Shown here: positions 32,733-34,241 of the stretch, piece after piece
How positions within the stretch are numbered: the stretch's first letter is position 1
Layout of the letters: each line of letters begins with the position of its first letter
Translations under genes and position numbers: made by a program
Source of the DNA: Neisseria mucosa
GTDB taxonomy: Bacteria > Pseudomonadota > Gammaproteobacteria > Burkholderiales > Neisseriaceae
Length of the DNA stretch: 34,241 nucleotides
Direction: 5' to 3'
Assembly (NCBI RefSeq): GCF_003044445.1
Contig: NZ_POWX01000022.1
Location: 1 to 34,241, forward strand
The notes under the pieces: generated by a model
The model's database searches: none
Seen by the model: only the letters and a program-made list of their open reading frames with translations
What the model was told of the DNA's origin: nothing

Positions 32733-32812
32733 CAGTCCCTGTTGCCTGAGCGATTTAAGGGCATCTGCGCCTTCGGCGGCTACGCGTAACCTGATGTAGC
32801 TCTCTCCTGCAC
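32733..32812 (-). promoter_or_regulatory. Glycine riboswitch, aptamer I
   Basis: On the minus strand: CAGGAGAGAGC, a GCTAC...GTAGC hairpin (P2), CGCCGAAGGCGCA, then CTCAGGCAACAGGGACTG. These are the conserved blocks of the gcvT glycine riboswitch in the right order and spacing. About 18 bases separate it from aptamer II, a typical linker. The 75-codon reading frame over this stretch is therefore a chance product. Confidence 0.87.
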
Positions 32813-32903
32813 ATGGCGCGATTATGGCTTGAAAAGGCAGTTTGGGCAAGCCGTCTCTTTGAAATAAAGCCGTTGTGAAAACCTCCAAAATCACAAACCA
32901 TTT

Positions 32904-32916
32904 AACACAGATTATA
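32904..32916 (-). promoter_or_regulatory. Promoter -10 for the riboswitch-gcvTH transcript
   Basis: TATAAT on the minus strand (32911-32916), preceded by TCGG. Initiation near 32904 would place aptamer I about 90 bases into the leader. No good -35 is visible. Confidence 0.5.
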
Positions 32917-32970
32917 CCGACAAATTACCTGTCATTAGAGGATAATATGTTAAAAACAACTTATTTAGGA

Positions 32971-32976
32971 TATAAT
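32971..32976 (+). promoter_or_regulatory. Possible -10 of the Lrp/AsnC gene
   Basis: TATAAT in GGATATAATGCTACC, 53 bases before the start codon. The -35 region is weak, which would fit autoregulation by the Lrp product, as is common in the family. Confidence 0.45.
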
Positions 32977-33028
32977 GCTACCAACTTAACCAACCGACCC
33001 GGCAAACGGGTTTGGAGAAAGAACGCAA

Positions 33029-33514
33029 ATGACCCAGCAGATTACTTTAGATAAAACCGATTTGAAAATTTTACAGGTTTTACAGGAAAACGGACGTTTG
33101 ACCAATGTCGAGCTGGCGGAACGTATCTCCCTCTCCCCCTCGCCCTGCCTGCGCCGCCTCAAACAACTGGAAGACGCAGGCATCATTCGCCGCTATGCCG
33201 CCCTACTCTCTCCTGCAGCCGTCGATTTGGGCTTACAGGCGTTTATCCGCGTTTCCATCAGCAAGGCAAAAGATGCGCGCGAAGACTTTGCGCAATCGGT
33301 ACAAGGATGGCCGGAAGTATTAAGCTGCTTCGCACTCACCGGTGAAACCGACTACCTGCTCCACGCATTTTTCACCGATATGAATGCTTTTTCCCATTTC
33401 GTCTTGGATACACTCCTTTCCCACCACGGCGTACAGGACGCGCAATCAAGCTTCGTATTGAAAGAAATCAAAACCACTACCTCCCTGCCGCTTTCGCATT
33501 TGGTACGGGAATAG
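33029..33514 (+). CDS. Lrp/AsnC-family transcriptional regulator
   Basis: A 161-residue regulator. An N-terminal helix-turn-helix (LDKTDLKILQVLQENGR, NVELAERISLSPSPCLRRLKQLEDAG, about residues 7-55) is followed by an alpha/beta RAM ligand-binding domain (AFIRVSISK, WPEVLSCFALTGETDYLLHAFF). This matches leucine-responsive-type proteins that form octamers and sense amino acids. GGAGAAAG precedes the ATG. It is transcribed away from gcvT, and Lrp controls gcv genes in E. coli, so it may bind the shared promoter region (inference). The ligand cannot be fixed; the meningococcal relative is reported to bind leucine and methionine. Confidence 0.93.
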   Translation: MTQQITLDKTDLKILQVLQENGRLTNVELAERISLSPSPCLRRLKQLEDAGIIRRYAALLSPAAVDLGLQAFIRVSISKAKDAREDFAQSVQGWPEVLSCFALTGETDYLLHAFFTDMNAFSHFVLDTLLSHHGVQDAQSSFVLKEIKTTTSLPLSHLVRE

Positions 33515-33530
33515 GCAGAGTCTTCAAAAA

Positions 33531-33571
33531 AGGTCGTCTGAAACCTGCTTCTTAGGTTTCAGACAACCTTT
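33531..33571. terminator. DUS hairpin terminator after the Lrp-type gene
   Basis: AAAAAAGGTCGTCTGAAACC and GGTTTCAGACAACCTTTTT pair over 19 positions with one G-U. The left DUS (33531-33542) is exact, the right copy has one base changed. Confidence 0.85.
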
Positions 33572-33735
33572 TTACCGTACTATTTTCACAACAAAATACA
33601 CGCTGCCGTAGATTACTGAGGAAATTACAGAAACGCCAATCAAATAATACCTATTCCTCCATTCATGTGCAGGCTCAGTATCCTGTATTTTTTCGAACCC
33701 ACTATTTTCCCGACACCAAAAGGTCGTCTGAAATC
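33572..33735 (-). pseudogene. Possible 3' fragment of a membrane protein gene next to the IS
   Basis: A minus-strand frame ends ...RNRYYLIGVSVISSVIYGSVYFVVKIVR before the DUS terminator. The hydrophobic helix followed by a basic end looks like a genuine C-terminal membrane segment. No start codon with a ribosome site is seen before the IS at 33739, so it may be a gene cut by the insertion. It could also be a chance frame. Confidence 0.3.
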
Positions 33736-33794
33736 TTTTGAACTGCACCCCAAAAGTTGGACATCCCCTCCAACTCACAAGGTGCAGTTTTTTT

Positions 33795-34145
33795 ATGAGC
33801 AAATATACATTACACTTCAAATACCAAGCCGTACTCCACTACCTGCACATACGCAGCCAACAGCGTACCGCAGATCATTACGGCATTTCCCGAACCCACC
33901 TGCGACGGTGGATACGCGCCTATCAAGAAGGCGGCATCGGCGCACTCGAACATCCCCAATCCAAAACCATGACCGACCACCGCAAAAACCCCTTTATCGC
34001 CGACAAACCCGACCACGAAAAAACACAGGCAGAGCTTATCGAAGAGTTGTGCTATATGCGCGCAAAGGTTGCCTATCTAAAGGAGTTAAAAGCCCTCAGC
34101 CAAAAGCGGACCGCAAAGGACAAAGCCAAACCGTCCAAACACTGA
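33795..34145 (+). CDS. IS3-family transposase OrfA (helix-turn-helix subunit), right copy
   Basis: The 116-residue product is identical to that of the left copy: helix-turn-helix in the first half (SQQRTADHYGISRTHLRRW), then a helical zipper-like tail. It is transcribed off the right edge. The stop TGA at 34143-34145 lies inside orfB. A TTAAAAG at 34086-34092 (A-AAA-G) is a plausible -1 slippage site for the OrfAB fusion. Confidence 0.85.
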   Translation: MSKYTLHFKYQAVLHYLHIRSQQRTADHYGISRTHLRRWIRAYQEGGIGALEHPQSKTMTDHRKNPFIADKPDHEKTQAELIEELCYMRAKVAYLKELKALSQKRTAKDKAKPSKH

Positions 34146-34241
34146 GGGCGCAACACCCGCTCAAATACCTGCTGCACATCGCAAACCTGCCCAAAAGCAG
34201 CTTTTACTACCACCACCAAGACCGGCCTGACCCCGACGCAG
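34088..34241 (+). CDS. IS3-family transposase OrfB, N-terminal part, right copy (window edge)
   Basis: The -1 frame stays open from the slippage site to the window edge and reads LRAQHPLKYLLHIANLPKSS then FYYHHQDRPD, a typical OrfB N-terminus. The catalytic DDE domain is beyond the window. It has no start codon of its own that stands out, as expected when it is made only by frameshifting. Confidence 0.65.

Larger units (their letters stand above)
33739..34241 (+). mobile_element. IS3-family (IS150-like) insertion sequence, partial right copy
   Basis: The exact reverse complement of 1-503. It begins with the terminal repeat TGAACTGCACCCCAAAAG, immediately preceded by CTTT and a DUS (33721-33732). 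It runs off the right edge of the window. Outside the terminal repeat its flank differs from that of the left copy, as expected for two independent insertions. Confidence 0.85.

Noticed and set aside
32667..32894. A 75-codon minus-strand frame upstream of gcvT
   Set aside because: It coincides with aptamer I and the first part of aptamer II of the glycine riboswitch, begins with GTG and ends in a DUS. The conserved RNA blocks explain the sequence better.
1..34241. A 34-kb composite transposon bounded by inverted IS copies
   Set aside because: The interior is conserved housekeeping DNA in normal neisserial order, and both IS copies are cut at the same base, which points to contig ends rather than a transposable unit.
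2862..34241. A CRISPR array or prophage
   Set aside because: No regularly spaced repeats of CRISPR type and no phage structural genes are present. The repeated 12-mers are DUS and are irregularly placed.

Overview
The window reads as a commensal Neisseria of the mucosa/sicca/subflava type. The DNA uptake sequence AGGTCGTCTGAA (the 'mucosa' dialect as I remember it) occurs about 36 times by eye in both orientations. Correia-type elements are present, and the core gene order (thrS-infC-rpmI-rplT-pheS-pheT-ihfA, gcvP/H/T) is familiar from the genus. Species is an inference from the DUS dialect.

Layout. 1-503 and 33739-34241 are exact reverse complements: the 5' part of one IS3-family (IS150-like) element, transcribed outwards at both ends, so the window looks like a contig broken inside two copies of a repeated IS. 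540-2511 (minus) holds a lipoprotein, a Zur-controlled pair of zinc-free ribosomal protein paralogues (L31B, L36B) and a secreted MORN-repeat protein. 2862-10484 (minus) is the translation cluster thrS, infC, rpmI, rplT, pheS, pheT, ihfA and a small MerR-like gene, followed by tRNA-Val(GAC). 10874-14752 (plus) holds tgt, hemH, a cytochrome c and prmB. 16142-18407 (minus) is ybdD-cstA. Then come a zinc alcohol dehydrogenase (minus) divergent from mutY (plus), selO, an amino-acid ABC permease (minus), trhP and a DUF1328-type membrane peptide. 27264-32517 (minus) is a glycine cleavage cluster, gcvT-gcvH-tag-gcvP, led by a tandem glycine riboswitch and divergent from an Lrp/AsnC regulator.

The most unusual content is a pair of cassettes, 15052-16058 and 26194-27167. 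Each carries a secreted protein of unknown function whose first 170 residues are almost identical between copies while the last ~78 are highly divergent. Each has a palindromic IS/MITE-like end upstream of the gene. Each sits between two copies of the DUS-hairpin terminator region that separates convergent host genes (299/300-bp and 86/87-bp direct repeats). At the first site the repeat also duplicates ybdD. This looks like a mobile, recombining surface or secreted gene family that docks in convergent-gene terminators.

Two regulatory themes stand out. One is zinc: a Zur box overlaps the -10 of the L31B/L36B promoter (repressor geometry), and a second lies about 60 bp upstream of the predicted alcohol dehydrogenase start of transcription (activator-like geometry). 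The other is glycine: the riboswitch's second aptamer carries a long P3 extension containing a DUS hairpin. pheT/pheS also contain exact matches to several different DUS dialects, suggesting import from other Neisseriaceae.
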